Below are positions 17,943 to 26,495 of a stretch of 64,000 bases of DNA, piece after piece; the stretch's first letter is position 1; each line of letters starts with the position of its first letter. The notes beneath the pieces are model-generated. The model was not told the DNA's origin. It did not search any database and saw only the letters and a program-made list of their open reading frames with translations. Origin of the DNA: CAZPUI01 sp964415525. Its GTDB lineage: Bacteria; Acidobacteriota; Holophagae; Holophagales; Holophagaceae. Position numbers and translations under genes: made by a program. The stretch is taken from the NCBI GenBank assembly GCA_964415525.1, contig CAYQAS010000004.1, forward strand, positions 1-64,000. Reading direction: 5' to 3'.

Positions 17943-18169
17943 CCCCCAGTCTATCGGGTGCTCCCCCGGAGCACCCTCCCGCTCGCAGAATGCTCGCGGA
18001 GCTGGAGCCCCCAGTCTGTCGGGTGCTCCAGTGATGACGCCCTCCCGCTTGCGGAATGCTCGCGGAGCTGGGGCTCCCAGTCTGTCGGGTGCTCCAGTGA
18101 TGACGCCCTCCCGCTTGCGGAATGCTCGCGGAGCTGGGGCCCCCAGTCTGTCGGATGCTCCGACAGAGG
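17943..18169. repeat. Tandem 65-66 bp repeat, three full and one partial copy
   Basis: Units begin at 17943, 18008, 18074 and 18140 (partial) and share CCCCCAGTCT-TCGG and CGCGGAGCTGG with the repeat at 109-238. The hairpin segment varies. Unit 1 has GGGTGCTCC-CCC-GGAGCACCC. Units 2 and 3 carry a weaker, nearly identical stem. Unit 4 has CTGTCGGA-TGC-TCCGACAG (18148-18166). The array lies between the M16 peptidase gene and the divergent GAF/HD-GYP gene. Confidence 0.85.
17948..17953 (-). promoter_or_regulatory. -10 element of the M16 peptidase gene, leaderless geometry
   Basis: The minus strand reads TAGACT-GGGGGC-ATG, identical to xseA. A perfect 9-bp inverted repeat, GGGTGCTCC/GGAGCACCC (17956-17976), lies 2 nt upstream of the hexamer. 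Confidence 0.6.
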
Positions 18170-18187
18170 ACGTCGGTATTTCCTGAT

Positions 18188-18216
18188 GCACGGACAGCCG
18201 CTCCCGTGCTTAGACT
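18188..18216 (+). promoter_or_regulatory. Hairpin plus TAGACT promoter of the GAF/HD-GYP gene
   Basis: GCACGG (18188-18193) pairs with CCGTGC (18204-18209). TAGACT follows after one base at 18211-18216, and the predicted mRNA leader is about 20 nt before the ATG at 18243. The hairpin-then-TAGACT order matches xseA, the M16 gene and the first S46 gene. Confidence 0.5.
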
Positions 18217-18242
18217 GGGGCTTCACTTCCAAACAGCTGCCC

Positions 18243-19913
18243 ATGCCCTATCAGCCCACCCCCATCGGAGATGTCGTCAGCCAGGGGCTCTCCCAGCTCC
18301 TCTACCGCTGCTTTGAGGAGGGGAATGCCAGCAAGGCGGCGCTCTACCTGTCCCTGGAGCCGGGGGGCAGTTTCCGCTTGGCCAGTCATTTCGGTTGGCC
18401 GCGCCATGAGCCTCCTCCGATGGAGCTCGGACCGTCGGCACCGCTCGTCCTCTGGCTGCGCCGGGAAAGGCATGCCCTGGCGGTGAACTACCCAGATCAG
18501 CCCGTGGAGCTGGAGCATTTCCGTGCCGGCTCCGATGCACCCCGGTTCCTGATCCATCCCCTCTATCACCGGGGCGACATGATCGGCTTCATGGTGGAGC
18601 GGGATCTCCTTCGCGGTCTGCCCTTCGAGCTTGCGAGGGACGTGCCCATCGCCCAACCGATCCTGGAGGGGATCCTGGCGGCCCTGGAGGAGTTCCGCCT
18701 CCTCGAGCCCATCCATCCCCTCACGCCTCCCAAAGAGCCGACGCCCATCACGGTGACCGTGCCGCCGAGTGCCTCGCGGCAGGTGGCGCCGGTGAACGGA
18801 TTGGCTGCGGGCCCCTCGGCCGCCACGCCCTCTGCGGATCCGGACGAATTCGTGGGCGGCGAGACGCTCTCTGGCCTGGAAGAGGATCTGATCGGAACTC
18901 CGCAGACACGACGCCGAAATGGCCTCTTCCTGCCGGAGCAGCGGACCTACTTCTGGGAAACCTGCCGCCTCCTCTTTTCCTTCCTTCCCCTTGGGGCCGC
19001 AGCCCTCTGGATGGATGACGCGAAGGAATTGCGGCCGATGCTGCTCTACAGCCGTCTGCCCCTGGGTGACGACCTGAAGCGCCAGGCCCTCGGTGCCCTC
19101 GCGGCCCATGTGCCCACCGTACCCCCGTCGCAGCTCCGTGCCCTGAGCCAGGCCGAACAGCAGGACCGGGAGCCCCTCCAGGGTCCATTCCTTACCTACC
19201 TGCCCATCGTGCTCAAGGAAGCCGAAGGTGCACAGGACCTGCTGCTGCTATTCCGCATGGAGGACCGACCCTTCACCTCCCATGAGCAGACCTTCCTGCG
19301 GCACGTGGCTCGGATCCTGGGTTTCCATATCCAGGAGATGCGGATCCACGAGGGCTATCACCGGGCCTTCCTGTCCGTGTCCCAGCGCATGCTCGCCAGT
19401 GCCGAAGGCAGAATCCCGGACATCCGCCACCACAGCGTGGCCATCGCGAAGCTCGCCCGGAAGTTGGCGGTGAAGCTGGATCTGCCGGCCTCGGACGTGG
19501 AGGCCGTCAGCATCGCCGCCATTCTTCACGACGTCGGAACGGTCTTCCTGGACCCTGAATTACTCGCCAAGCCCCATTTCACGGAAGAGGATCGCGCCCG
19601 GGTTCAGACCCACCCGATGCTTTCCACGAGTTTCCTGAAGGACTTCCGGTTCCCGTTCGATGTGCTTTCCATCATCCGCCACCATCATGAGCGCTGGGAC
19701 GGCAAGGGTTATCCCGATGGGCTGTCCGGTGAGCAGATTCCTTTGGGCAGCCGCATCATCGCCCTGGCGGAGACCTTCGAGGTCATGAGCACCGGACGGG
19801 CCTACAAGGAGCCGTGCCCCTTGAACCAGACTCTGGAGGAGCTTACCCGGGAGGCCGGCCGCCAGTTCGACCCGGCCCTGGTCCCCGTGTTCCTCCAGCT
19901 CGTCTCGCGCTGA
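18243..19913 (+). CDS. Tandem-GAF HD-GYP protein with altered metal-site residues
   Basis: This is a 556-residue soluble protein. Residues 1-165 and about 225-365 look like two GAF-type sensor domains joined by a Pro/Thr-rich linker. The HD-GYP domain occupies about 370-555. GYP is intact in RWDGKGYPDGL and the HHH triplet precedes it. The usual HDxGK is HDVGT, and the usual D-x-FDA segment is ETFEVM, so a conserved Lys and a conserved Asp metal ligand are changed. It may still bind cyclic-di-GMP but have altered or no hydrolysis. The promoter has the hairpin-TAGACT form. A canonical relative lies at 4493. Confidence 0.8.
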   Translation: MPYQPTPIGDVVSQGLSQLLYRCFEEGNASKAALYLSLEPGGSFRLASHFGWPRHEPPPMELGPSAPLVLWLRRERHALAVNYPDQPVELEHFRAGSDAPRFLIHPLYHRGDMIGFMVERDLLRGLPFELARDVPIAQPILEGILAALEEFRLLEPIHPLTPPKEPTPITVTVPPSASRQVAPVNGLAAGPSAATPSADPDEFVGGETLSGLEEDLIGTPQTRRRNGLFLPEQRTYFWETCRLLFSFLPLGAAALWMDDAKELRPMLLYSRLPLGDDLKRQALGALAAHVPTVPPSQLRALSQAEQQDREPLQGPFLTYLPIVLKEAEGAQDLLLLFRMEDRPFTSHEQTFLRHVARILGFHIQEMRIHEGYHRAFLSVSQRMLASAEGRIPDIRHHSVAIAKLARKLAVKLDLPASDVEAVSIAAILHDVGTVFLDPELLAKPHFTEEDRARVQTHPMLSTSFLKDFRFPFDVLSIIRHHHERWDGKGYPDGLSGEQIPLGSRIIALAETFEVMSTGRAYKEPCPLNQTLEELTREAGRQFDPALVPVFLQLVSR

Positions 19914-19972
19914 AACCTTCCCAGGTTCGGCGCCATGCTCTGGGATGCGCGCCCGCGCTAAAGTGGAACTCC

Positions 19973-20623
19973 ATGGTCAAGCGTCCCTCCCATCCCCCGT
20001 TCCGCCGACAGCGGGGTTTCACCCTGGCCCTCCTCCTGGGCCTCTGCGTTGTCATGGGCATCCTGCTCGCGAAAGGGATGCCGAACCTGATCAAGCTGAA
20101 TCAGCGTGCCTTGGAGCAGGAACTCATCTTCCGGGGCGAGGAATACGGCATGGCCCTTCGCCGGTACCGCATGAAGACCGGCGGTTACCCCTTGAGTCTG
20201 GAGGACCTCACCAAGGTCCGTCCGCGGATCATCCGGCGGCTCTGGAAGGATCCCATCACCAACGAGGACTTCGAGCCGGTCTTCGCCGTGCAGACAGGCA
20301 CTACGGGCGCGAAAACCGGATTGCCCATTTCCGGAGTCCGTTCCAAGAGCAAGGCGGACAGCGTTCTCAAATACCAGAACAAGACCCTGCACAGCGACTG
20401 GGTGTTCTCTGGCGCCGACGACCTCTTTGGCCAAGGTGGATTCCAGCAAGCAAATCCTGGTGGAACGAAAAGTGGCGGCAGCTCAGGCAGTGGTTCTGGG
20501 GGTGGCTCGGGCAGTGGTTCAGGAAGTGGCAGTGGGGGCGGCTCGGGTAGTGGTTCTGGGGGTGGCAGTGGTAGCGGCTCGGGCAGTGGTTCAGGGAGTG
20601 GCAGCAAGAGCGGTGGGGGGTGA
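19973..20623 (+). CDS. Type IV pilin/pseudopilin-like protein with Gly/Ser tail
   Basis: This is a 216-residue protein. The N-terminus has a class III prepilin signature: a short positively charged leader (RRQRG), cleavage expected after Gly, then FTLALLLGLCVVMGILL. The usual Glu at mature position 5 is absent, as in some minor pseudopilins. After the helix comes a short GspG-like region (YRMKTGGYPLSLEDL, LWKDPITNEDF). The last 60 or so residues are almost only Gly and Ser. A TAAAGT -10 lies 8 nt before the ATG, giving little or no leader. No other pilus or secretion gene is adjacent. A surface or secretion-system tip role is inferred. Confidence 0.7.
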   Translation: MVKRPSHPPFRRQRGFTLALLLGLCVVMGILLAKGMPNLIKLNQRALEQELIFRGEEYGMALRRYRMKTGGYPLSLEDLTKVRPRIIRRLWKDPITNEDFEPVFAVQTGTTGAKTGLPISGVRSKSKADSVLKYQNKTLHSDWVFSGADDLFGQGGFQQANPGGTKSGGSSGSGSGGGSGSGSGSGSGGGSGSGSGGGSGSGSGSGSGSGSKSGGG

Positions 20624-20662
20624 GCCCCTAGAAGGCCATGCCATCCATATGTGGGGTGAGGC

Positions 20663-21811
20663 ATGAAGTTGCGCGCATTCGCAGTGGCAGCCCTGATGGC
20701 GCTGCACCTGCCCGCCGACACGGAATCCTTCACCTACTGGGCCACCGGCTTGGCCAAGCGTGGCGTGAAGGTGAGTGCCGGGCTCTGGGAGCTGGACTCG
20801 GGACGCCTGGTCGAAGGCACGCAAACGGACCTCCCCCTCATACCCGCCAGCACCACCAAGGTGGTCTCCACCTATGCGCTGCTGAAGACCTGGAAACCCT
20901 CCTTCACGCTCGAAACCCAACTCTGGGGCAACCTCAAGGGGGGCGTGGTCCTGGGGGATCTCGTGGTCAAGGGCGGCGGCGATCCTGCCGTGGTCAATGA
21001 GCGCATATGGATGATGGCCCAAGCCCTGAAGGAACGGGGCGTGACCCGCATTCAAGGTCGGATCCGACTGGATTTGAGCGCCTTCGACGGAGTGCTCTAC
21101 AACCCGGATTGGGGCAAGACCACCGCCGACACGACGCCTCCCATCCTCGCCCTGGCCGTGAACCACAACCGGGATGAAAGGGGGCGCATCACCCGAGACC
21201 CCGAACGCCTCGCGGTGGACACCTTCACCCGGATCTTCCGGGAGGCCGGTGTGCCGGTGGAGAACACGGCCCTTTCGGAGAGCGCCGAGCCCGTAAAGCT
21301 GCTCACGTGGTCCTCCCCGCCCCTGCGCCAGCTGGTCTCGGACATCAACAAGTTCAGCAACAACTTCATGATCGAAACGCTGCTCAAGAAGTTCGGCGAA
21401 GGCAGCTGGCCCGGCGGCATCCAGCGGATTCAGGCCTTCTACAAGGGCGTCCTCGACCTCGGTCCCGACAGGATCCAGATCACGGATGGCAGCGGGCTCA
21501 GCAAGGAGAATCGCCTCTCCGCCAAGACGCTTGCCATCGTCCTGCGGGCCGCCTGGCACGATTTCGAGGTGGGACCGGAATTCATCGACAGCCTGAAGAC
21601 CATCGGTGGCGAATCCTGGGTCACCAAGATCAAGGATCCCAACTTGGCCCGGCGGGTGCGCTGCAAGACCGGCCACCTGAACGAAGTGGAAAGTGTCTGC
21701 GGCTACCTGCAGCTTCCCGATGGCCAGCTGAGACTCTTCGCCATCGTACTGAACGGACCTGCCACCCTGGAGGATGTCTGGGCGCAGGTGACCCGCTGGG
21801 CGAATCCTTAG
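20663..21811 (+). CDS. dacB: D-alanyl-D-alanine carboxypeptidase/endopeptidase, PBP4 class (S13)
   Basis: This is a 382-residue exported protein with a short signal peptide. All three penicillin-binding motifs are present: STTK in PASTTKV (catalytic Ser), SNN in KFSNNFM, and KTG in RCKTGHL. The order and spacing fit family S13 (DacB/PBP4), which removes the terminal D-Ala from peptidoglycan stem peptides and cuts cross-links in the periplasm. It is about 100 residues shorter than E. coli DacB, so the extra domain inserted between the first two motifs is probably reduced. It starts 39 nt after the pilin-like gene and precedes a receiver-domain gene. Confidence 0.88.
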   Translation: MKLRAFAVAALMALHLPADTESFTYWATGLAKRGVKVSAGLWELDSGRLVEGTQTDLPLIPASTTKVVSTYALLKTWKPSFTLETQLWGNLKGGVVLGDLVVKGGGDPAVVNERIWMMAQALKERGVTRIQGRIRLDLSAFDGVLYNPDWGKTTADTTPPILALAVNHNRDERGRITRDPERLAVDTFTRIFREAGVPVENTALSESAEPVKLLTWSSPPLRQLVSDINKFSNNFMIETLLKKFGEGSWPGGIQRIQAFYKGVLDLGPDRIQITDGSGLSKENRLSAKTLAIVLRAAWHDFEVGPEFIDSLKTIGGESWVTKIKDPNLARRVRCKTGHLNEVESVCGYLQLPDGQLRLFAIVLNGPATLEDVWAQVTRWANP

Positions 21812-21852
21812 CGTCGTCCATCGTGTTACCGATAGATGCCTGAGGAGTGTTC

Positions 21853-22224
21853 ATGGCCAGGATTGCCATCGTGGACGACAGTCGGCTCGCGCGCACGTAC
21901 GCCGCGTCCGTCGTCAAGAAGCTGGGCCATGAGGCGGTGGAGATCGATCCCACCAGCATCTTCGACGTGCTTAAGCAGCTGCGGGAATCCCCCCCGGACA
22001 TCCTCATCATGGACTACCTCATGCCCAACTGCCCGGGTGTCAGCTTGGCCAGGGCCTGCCATGAAGATGCGGCCCTCAAGGAAGCGGCCATTTTTGTCGT
22101 GACCGCCCACCGCGACGAGGAGGTTGGCACGCGCCTGGAGCGCATGGGCGTTCGCGGATTCCTTCACAAGCCGTTTGAGCCGAAGGCATTGGAAGACCTG
22201 CTGGCTGGCGCCTTGGAAGGTTAA
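21853..22224 (+). CDS. Single-domain response regulator (CheY-like)
   Basis: This is a 123-residue protein consisting of one receiver domain. The acidic pair is in VDDSRLAR and the phosphoacceptor Asp in LIMDYLMP. The Thr (VVTAH) and Lys (LHKPF) switch residues are all present. No output domain follows. GAGGAG sits 5 nt before the ATG at 21853; a GTG two codons earlier overlaps that Shine-Dalgarno and is rejected. The cognate kinase is not adjacent. Such proteins act by protein-protein contact, for instance on motors or phosphorelays. Confidence 0.9.
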   Translation: MARIAIVDDSRLARTYAASVVKKLGHEAVEIDPTSIFDVLKQLRESPPDILIMDYLMPNCPGVSLARACHEDAALKEAAIFVVTAHRDEEVGTRLERMGVRGFLHKPFEPKALEDLLAGALEG

Positions 22225-22259
22225 GCGCACAACTGCGCCCTTCCTGCCGATCCAGGCTC

Positions 22260-22946
<687 letters not shown>

Positions 22947-22952
22947 GCCCCG

Positions 22953-22958
22953 ATTCTC
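22953..22958 (-). promoter_or_regulatory. Possible internal -10 element of ftsE
   Basis: The minus strand reads GAGAAT-CGGGGC-ATG, the same 6-nt spacing as at xseA. It overlaps the stop codon of the upstream PqqD-like gene, so it would be an internal operon promoter. Confidence 0.4.
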
Positions 22959-23295
22959 ACATGGCCCCAGAGGGCGGATCCAGGCGCAGGAACTGGCCTC
23001 GGACGAGCTCCGACAAGAAGGCGCCGGTTCGAGCTTCCACGGGTTCCGCCGCCTCACCAAACTGGGCCCGGACAGCGGCGTAGACCTCCCCCACCGTGCG
23101 TGTGCCATCGCAGAGCGCCCAGATGAAGCCCCCCCGCTCCTCCAGCTTCACTCGGAAGTAGGGCTTCCACATCAGGCGCTGCAGCCACTGCCATTTCGGG
23201 CTCGTGAACTTGGGCCGGAGCAGCACCGTACACCCCTCGGCATCGGTCGTGGCCGCCACCAGGGGCTTGGGGAGATGGGCGAGGACATCGGACAT
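22957..23295 (-). CDS. PqqD-family protein
   Basis: This is a 112-residue protein. The second half reads GGFIWALCDGTRTVGEVY and later FLSELVRGQFLRLD. This follows the PqqD pattern of a small winged-helix peptide-binding domain that presents a precursor peptide to a radical-SAM enzyme. No PqqA-like peptide gene or radical-SAM maturase is adjacent (hemW at 34387 is unrelated). It may be an orphan PqqD-like domain with a different partner. It is co-directional with ftsE 10 nt downstream. The ATG at 23295 is 6 nt after GATACT. Confidence 0.7.
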   Translation of the reverse strand: MSDVLAHLPKPLVAATTDAEGCTVLLRPKFTSPKWQWLQRLMWKPYFRVKLEERGGFIWALCDGTRTVGEVYAAVRAQFGEAAEPVEARTGAFLSELVRGQFLRLDPPSGAM

Positions 23296-23301
23296 GCCCC
23301 C

Positions 23302-23307
23302 AGTATC
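23302..23307 (-). promoter_or_regulatory. -10 element of the PqqD-like gene, leaderless geometry
   Basis: The minus strand reads GATACT-GGGGGC-ATG. The 8-bp palindrome GCCTAGGC lies directly upstream of the hexamer, in the place where other promoters here carry hairpins. Confidence 0.5.
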
Positions 23308-23448
23308 GCCTAGGCCGAACCGCATGCCGAAAACCTTCCACCTGGGTTTGGCCATGAATGCAGATTCCTGAAGGGTTGAGATGCCCCGGCTTGTTTCTTC
23401 GTGTGCCCACGAAGCGGGCCTTCGTCGCGAGCTTTTCTCCCCTGAATT

Positions 23449-23480
23449 GAAGGAGGCCCCGGACATCCGGGGCCTCCTTC
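23449..23480 (-). terminator. Strong hairpin after the OPT transporter gene
   Basis: A perfect 14-bp stem GAAGGAGGCCCCGG / CCGGGGCCTCCTTC encloses a 4-nt loop. It begins 18 nt past the transporter stop on the minus strand. No T-run follows in either direction. Confidence 0.65.
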
Positions 23481-23497
23481 GCAAATCGCGTTGTGGC

Positions 23498-25630
23498 TCA
23501 GTGCCCGGCGTGGGGCGGCGCAGGTTCATCCGCGCGTCCCGCGTGATTCATCGGGATGCGCACCAGCATGTAGCCGATGCCCGCCAGCACGGCGAGGCTG
23601 AGGAGGAAGGGCAGGTTGACGTTGAGCTCGTAGTTCACCTTGAGGAACTTCAAGCCGCCGAAGAGGAGGCCGATCAGCGCCTCGCCCGCGATGAGGCCAG
23701 AGGCCAACAGCACGCCGACGTTCTCGATGCGGATCTTCTGGCCGTCATTCAGGCCCTTCTTCTCGGCCCGCATCTCCACGATGCCCTTCACGAGGCCACC
23801 CAGGAAGATGGCGAAGGTCGTATCCAGGTTCAGATACATGCCGACGCTCACCAGCATGGGGCTCTTCACCTGCATCAGGATGAAGCCGAAGCCCATCAGC
23901 ATGCCCACGATGATGAGCGGCCATGCCATGCGGCCTTCCACGATGCCCTTGCTCAGCATGGCCATCAGGCCCGCCTGGGGGGCGGCGAGGTTCGGGCCGC
24001 CGAAGCCGGCGTTCAGTTCGAGCACTTCCTTCTGGGCGTCGGGGCTGAGGGCCTTCACTTCGTCCAGGGTCAAGGTCTTGCCCTGCAGCTCGGGGCGGGC
24101 TGCGGGATTGGTCACCGTGACGGTTGTCTGCTGAGCGGCCACGAGGGTCGCCATCTTCTTGCCCGCGGCGTCGTTGATGTCGCCCACGTGCAGGATGGCC
24201 AGGGGACCGAACATGACCGCGGCACTGAGAATCACGCCGATGATGTCGCCCACCTGCATCTTCCAGGGGGTGCCGCCCAGGATGTGACCGGCCTTGAGGT
24301 CCTGCAGCATCTCGCCCGCGACCGCGGTGGAGACGCAGATGATGGCGGCGACGCCGAGCACGGCGGCCACGCCCTCACGCCCCTTCACGCCCAGGACGAC
24401 CATCACGAGGGCGGTCACGACGAGCGCCGTCAGCGTCAGCCCGGACATGGGGTTGTTGCTGGAGCCGATGATGCCGACGAGGTAGCCGGACACGGCGGCG
24501 AAGAAGAATCCGAGGATGATCGTCATGATCCCGGCGACCGAAGCCACCAGGAAGCTGCAGCCGAAGATGACCTTGGCGATGCTGAAGGTGGCCAGGGCCA
24601 CGAAGACGAGACCCAGCATGAGCCACGTGAAGGGGATGTCCTTGTTCACGCGGTCCACGGTGTGGGTGCCCGCGGCGGCGGCCTTCACGTCATGCACGGA
24701 GCGCTTGAGGCCGGTGATGAGGCTGTTGCGCATCTTGAAGAGGGTGAAGCTGGCACCGACGAGCATGCCGCCGATGGCGATGGGACGCACGATGTGCTTC
24801 CAAACGAGGGTGGCGAAGTCGATCCACTGGGCGTTCGTGGCATCTGCGGGCATCACGGAGGGGGCCAGGAAATACATGACCATGGGTACCAACAGGCCCC
24901 AGGCGATCATGCCGCCGGCGAAGTTCAGGCTCGCGAGCTTAGGCCCGATGATGTAGCCCACGCCCATGTAAGCCGGGCTGATGCCAGGGCTGGAGAGCAC
25001 GATGCCGCCCACGGCCTTGGCCTTGAGGCTGATCTGCGCGAAGGAGACCTCCTTGAAGGCGACGAATTTCGCCCATGCAGCAGTGAGGACCTTCAGCTGG
25101 CAGAGCGTCTGCACGGCGGCGCCGATGCCCATGGCGCTGAACAGGAAGCCCATGCCGCCCTCGCCGCCCTGGCCCGCCTTGTGGATCTCGGCGGCGGCCA
25201 GACTCTCGGGATAGGGCAGTTCGGCGTCTTCCACCATCACGCGACGGAGCAGCGCGACGAACATGATCCCCAGGATGCCGCCGGCGATCATGATGAGGCT
25301 GGAGGCCACGTAGTGGGACGGCTTGGAGAAGTCCACCCAGATACCCGACAGCACGAAGCCGGGGATCGTGAAGATGGCGCCGGCGGCGACGGACTCGCCG
25401 ATGGAGCCGACGGTACGGGCCATGTTCTCTTCCAGGATCGTGCCCTTGAAGAGCTTGATGAGGGCCATGCCGATGACGGCAGCCGGATAGGTGGCCGCAA
25501 TGGTCATGCCGGCGCGCAGTCCGAGGTAGGCGTTGGCAGCTCCCAGCACCACGGCCAAGATCAAGCCGATGATGAGGGCCCGAAGGGTGAATTCCTTCAG
25601 GTTCTGGTCCGAGGGGACAAGGGGTTGCAT
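23498..25630 (-). CDS. OPT-family oligopeptide transporter
   Basis: This is a 710-residue polytopic inner-membrane protein with about 14-16 hydrophobic segments. EFTLRALIIGLILAVVLG at the start and NAYLGLRAGMTIAATYPAA match the bacterial OPT family, which imports peptides or metal-peptide chelates by proton symport. A soluble insert near residues 390-450 interrupts the membrane segments. The ATG at 25630 is preferred because GGAGG lies 8 nt before it; the alternative ATG five codons earlier overlaps that site. Together with the S46 peptidases at 53-64 kb it suggests peptide scavenging. A strong hairpin follows the stop. Confidence 0.88.
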   Translation of the reverse strand: MQPLVPSDQNLKEFTLRALIIGLILAVVLGAANAYLGLRAGMTIAATYPAAVIGMALIKLFKGTILEENMARTVGSIGESVAAGAIFTIPGFVLSGIWVDFSKPSHYVASSLIMIAGGILGIMFVALLRRVMVEDAELPYPESLAAAEIHKAGQGGEGGMGFLFSAMGIGAAVQTLCQLKVLTAAWAKFVAFKEVSFAQISLKAKAVGGIVLSSPGISPAYMGVGYIIGPKLASLNFAGGMIAWGLLVPMVMYFLAPSVMPADATNAQWIDFATLVWKHIVRPIAIGGMLVGASFTLFKMRNSLITGLKRSVHDVKAAAAGTHTVDRVNKDIPFTWLMLGLVFVALATFSIAKVIFGCSFLVASVAGIMTIILGFFFAAVSGYLVGIIGSSNNPMSGLTLTALVVTALVMVVLGVKGREGVAAVLGVAAIICVSTAVAGEMLQDLKAGHILGGTPWKMQVGDIIGVILSAAVMFGPLAILHVGDINDAAGKKMATLVAAQQTTVTVTNPAARPELQGKTLTLDEVKALSPDAQKEVLELNAGFGGPNLAAPQAGLMAMLSKGIVEGRMAWPLIIVGMLMGFGFILMQVKSPMLVSVGMYLNLDTTFAIFLGGLVKGIVEMRAEKKGLNDGQKIRIENVGVLLASGLIAGEALIGLLFGGLKFLKVNYELNVNLPFLLSLAVLAGIGYMLVRIPMNHAGRADEPAPPHAGH

Positions 25631-25730
25631 AGGGTGATCCTCCATGGGGCTGTGTGCGGGTCGAGTCGCATCATTCTGACGTCCGAGCCCGCTCTGGCAA
25701 AATCCTTCTTCTAACGGAGCCGTTTACAAC

Positions 25731-26495
25731 ATGTCCCTTGAGCAACTCGTCACGAGCCGCGCCAATCCCCGATTCAAATCCATCGGTCAGCAGATCGCCG
25801 CCAGCGGCCTGAAGCGCACCCACACCCTGCTGCTCGGGGAGAAGCTGATGGAGGCCTGGCGCGAGGCTCCGTTCGCCGACCGCCTGATCCCGGAGCTCGC
25901 CCTGAGCCTCGACGGCGCCGGAACCCACCCCATGGCCCGGGCCCTGCGACTTGACACCTTGCAACTTTCAGAATCACTCATGAAAGATCTGGCCGATGCC
26001 GGGAGCCCGCCCCGCCATGCCCTCCTGGCCCGGATGACGCCCGATCCCAGCGGTCCCTTGGCGGAGCGGGTCATCGCCCCCTGGGGCATCCAGGATCCCG
26101 GCAACCTGGGCGCCGTGTTGCGCAGCGCTGCGGGTTTCGGTTTCCAGGAGGCGCTTCTGGGCCCCGGATGTGCGGATCCATTCAGTCCCAAGGCCCTCCG
26201 GGGCACCATGGGCGCCGCCTTCCTGATGCAGCTGCGGCGCGCCGCGGCGATTCCCTTCGATGAAGGCCGGTGGTGGGCGTTGGATGGCGGCCCGGGCGCC
26301 GTACCCATGGCGGACGCCGACCTCAGCACGCCCCTGCGCATCCTCGTTGGGAACGAAGGGCACGGTTGGCAGCAGGTGGAGATGCCCGCCCACGTGCGGC
26401 GCCTCGCCATTCCCATCCGGGGCGTGGAGAGCCTCAACGCCGCCGTCGCCGCGGGCATCGCCTGCTTCGACGCCGCCCGAAGGAATGCCTGGTGA
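25731..26495 (+). CDS. SpoU/TrmH-family RNA 2'-O-methyltransferase
   Basis: This is a 254-residue protein. The three SPOUT knot motifs are present: QDPGNLGAVLRSAAGFG, LVGNEGHGW and ESLNAAVAAGIACF. The N-terminal 95 residues form the L30e-like substrate-binding domain typical of rRNA methylases (TSRANPRFKSI). The enzyme transfers a methyl group from S-adenosylmethionine to a ribose 2'-OH in rRNA or tRNA. The exact target nucleotide cannot be told. The stop overlaps the GTG start of lnt by four bases (GTGA), so the two are translationally coupled. Confidence 0.88.
   Translation: MSLEQLVTSRANPRFKSIGQQIAASGLKRTHTLLLGEKLMEAWREAPFADRLIPELALSLDGAGTHPMARALRLDTLQLSESLMKDLADAGSPPRHALLARMTPDPSGPLAERVIAPWGIQDPGNLGAVLRSAAGFGFQEALLGPGCADPFSPKALRGTMGAAFLMQLRRAAAIPFDEGRWWALDGGPGAVPMADADLSTPLRILVGNEGHGWQQVEMPAHVRRLAIPIRGVESLNAAVAAGIACFDAARRNAW

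Noticed and set aside
17943..18169. Short-spaced repeats that might be a CRISPR array
   Set aside because: Units are contiguous with no unique spacers of constant length, only three copies exist, and no cas genes are near.
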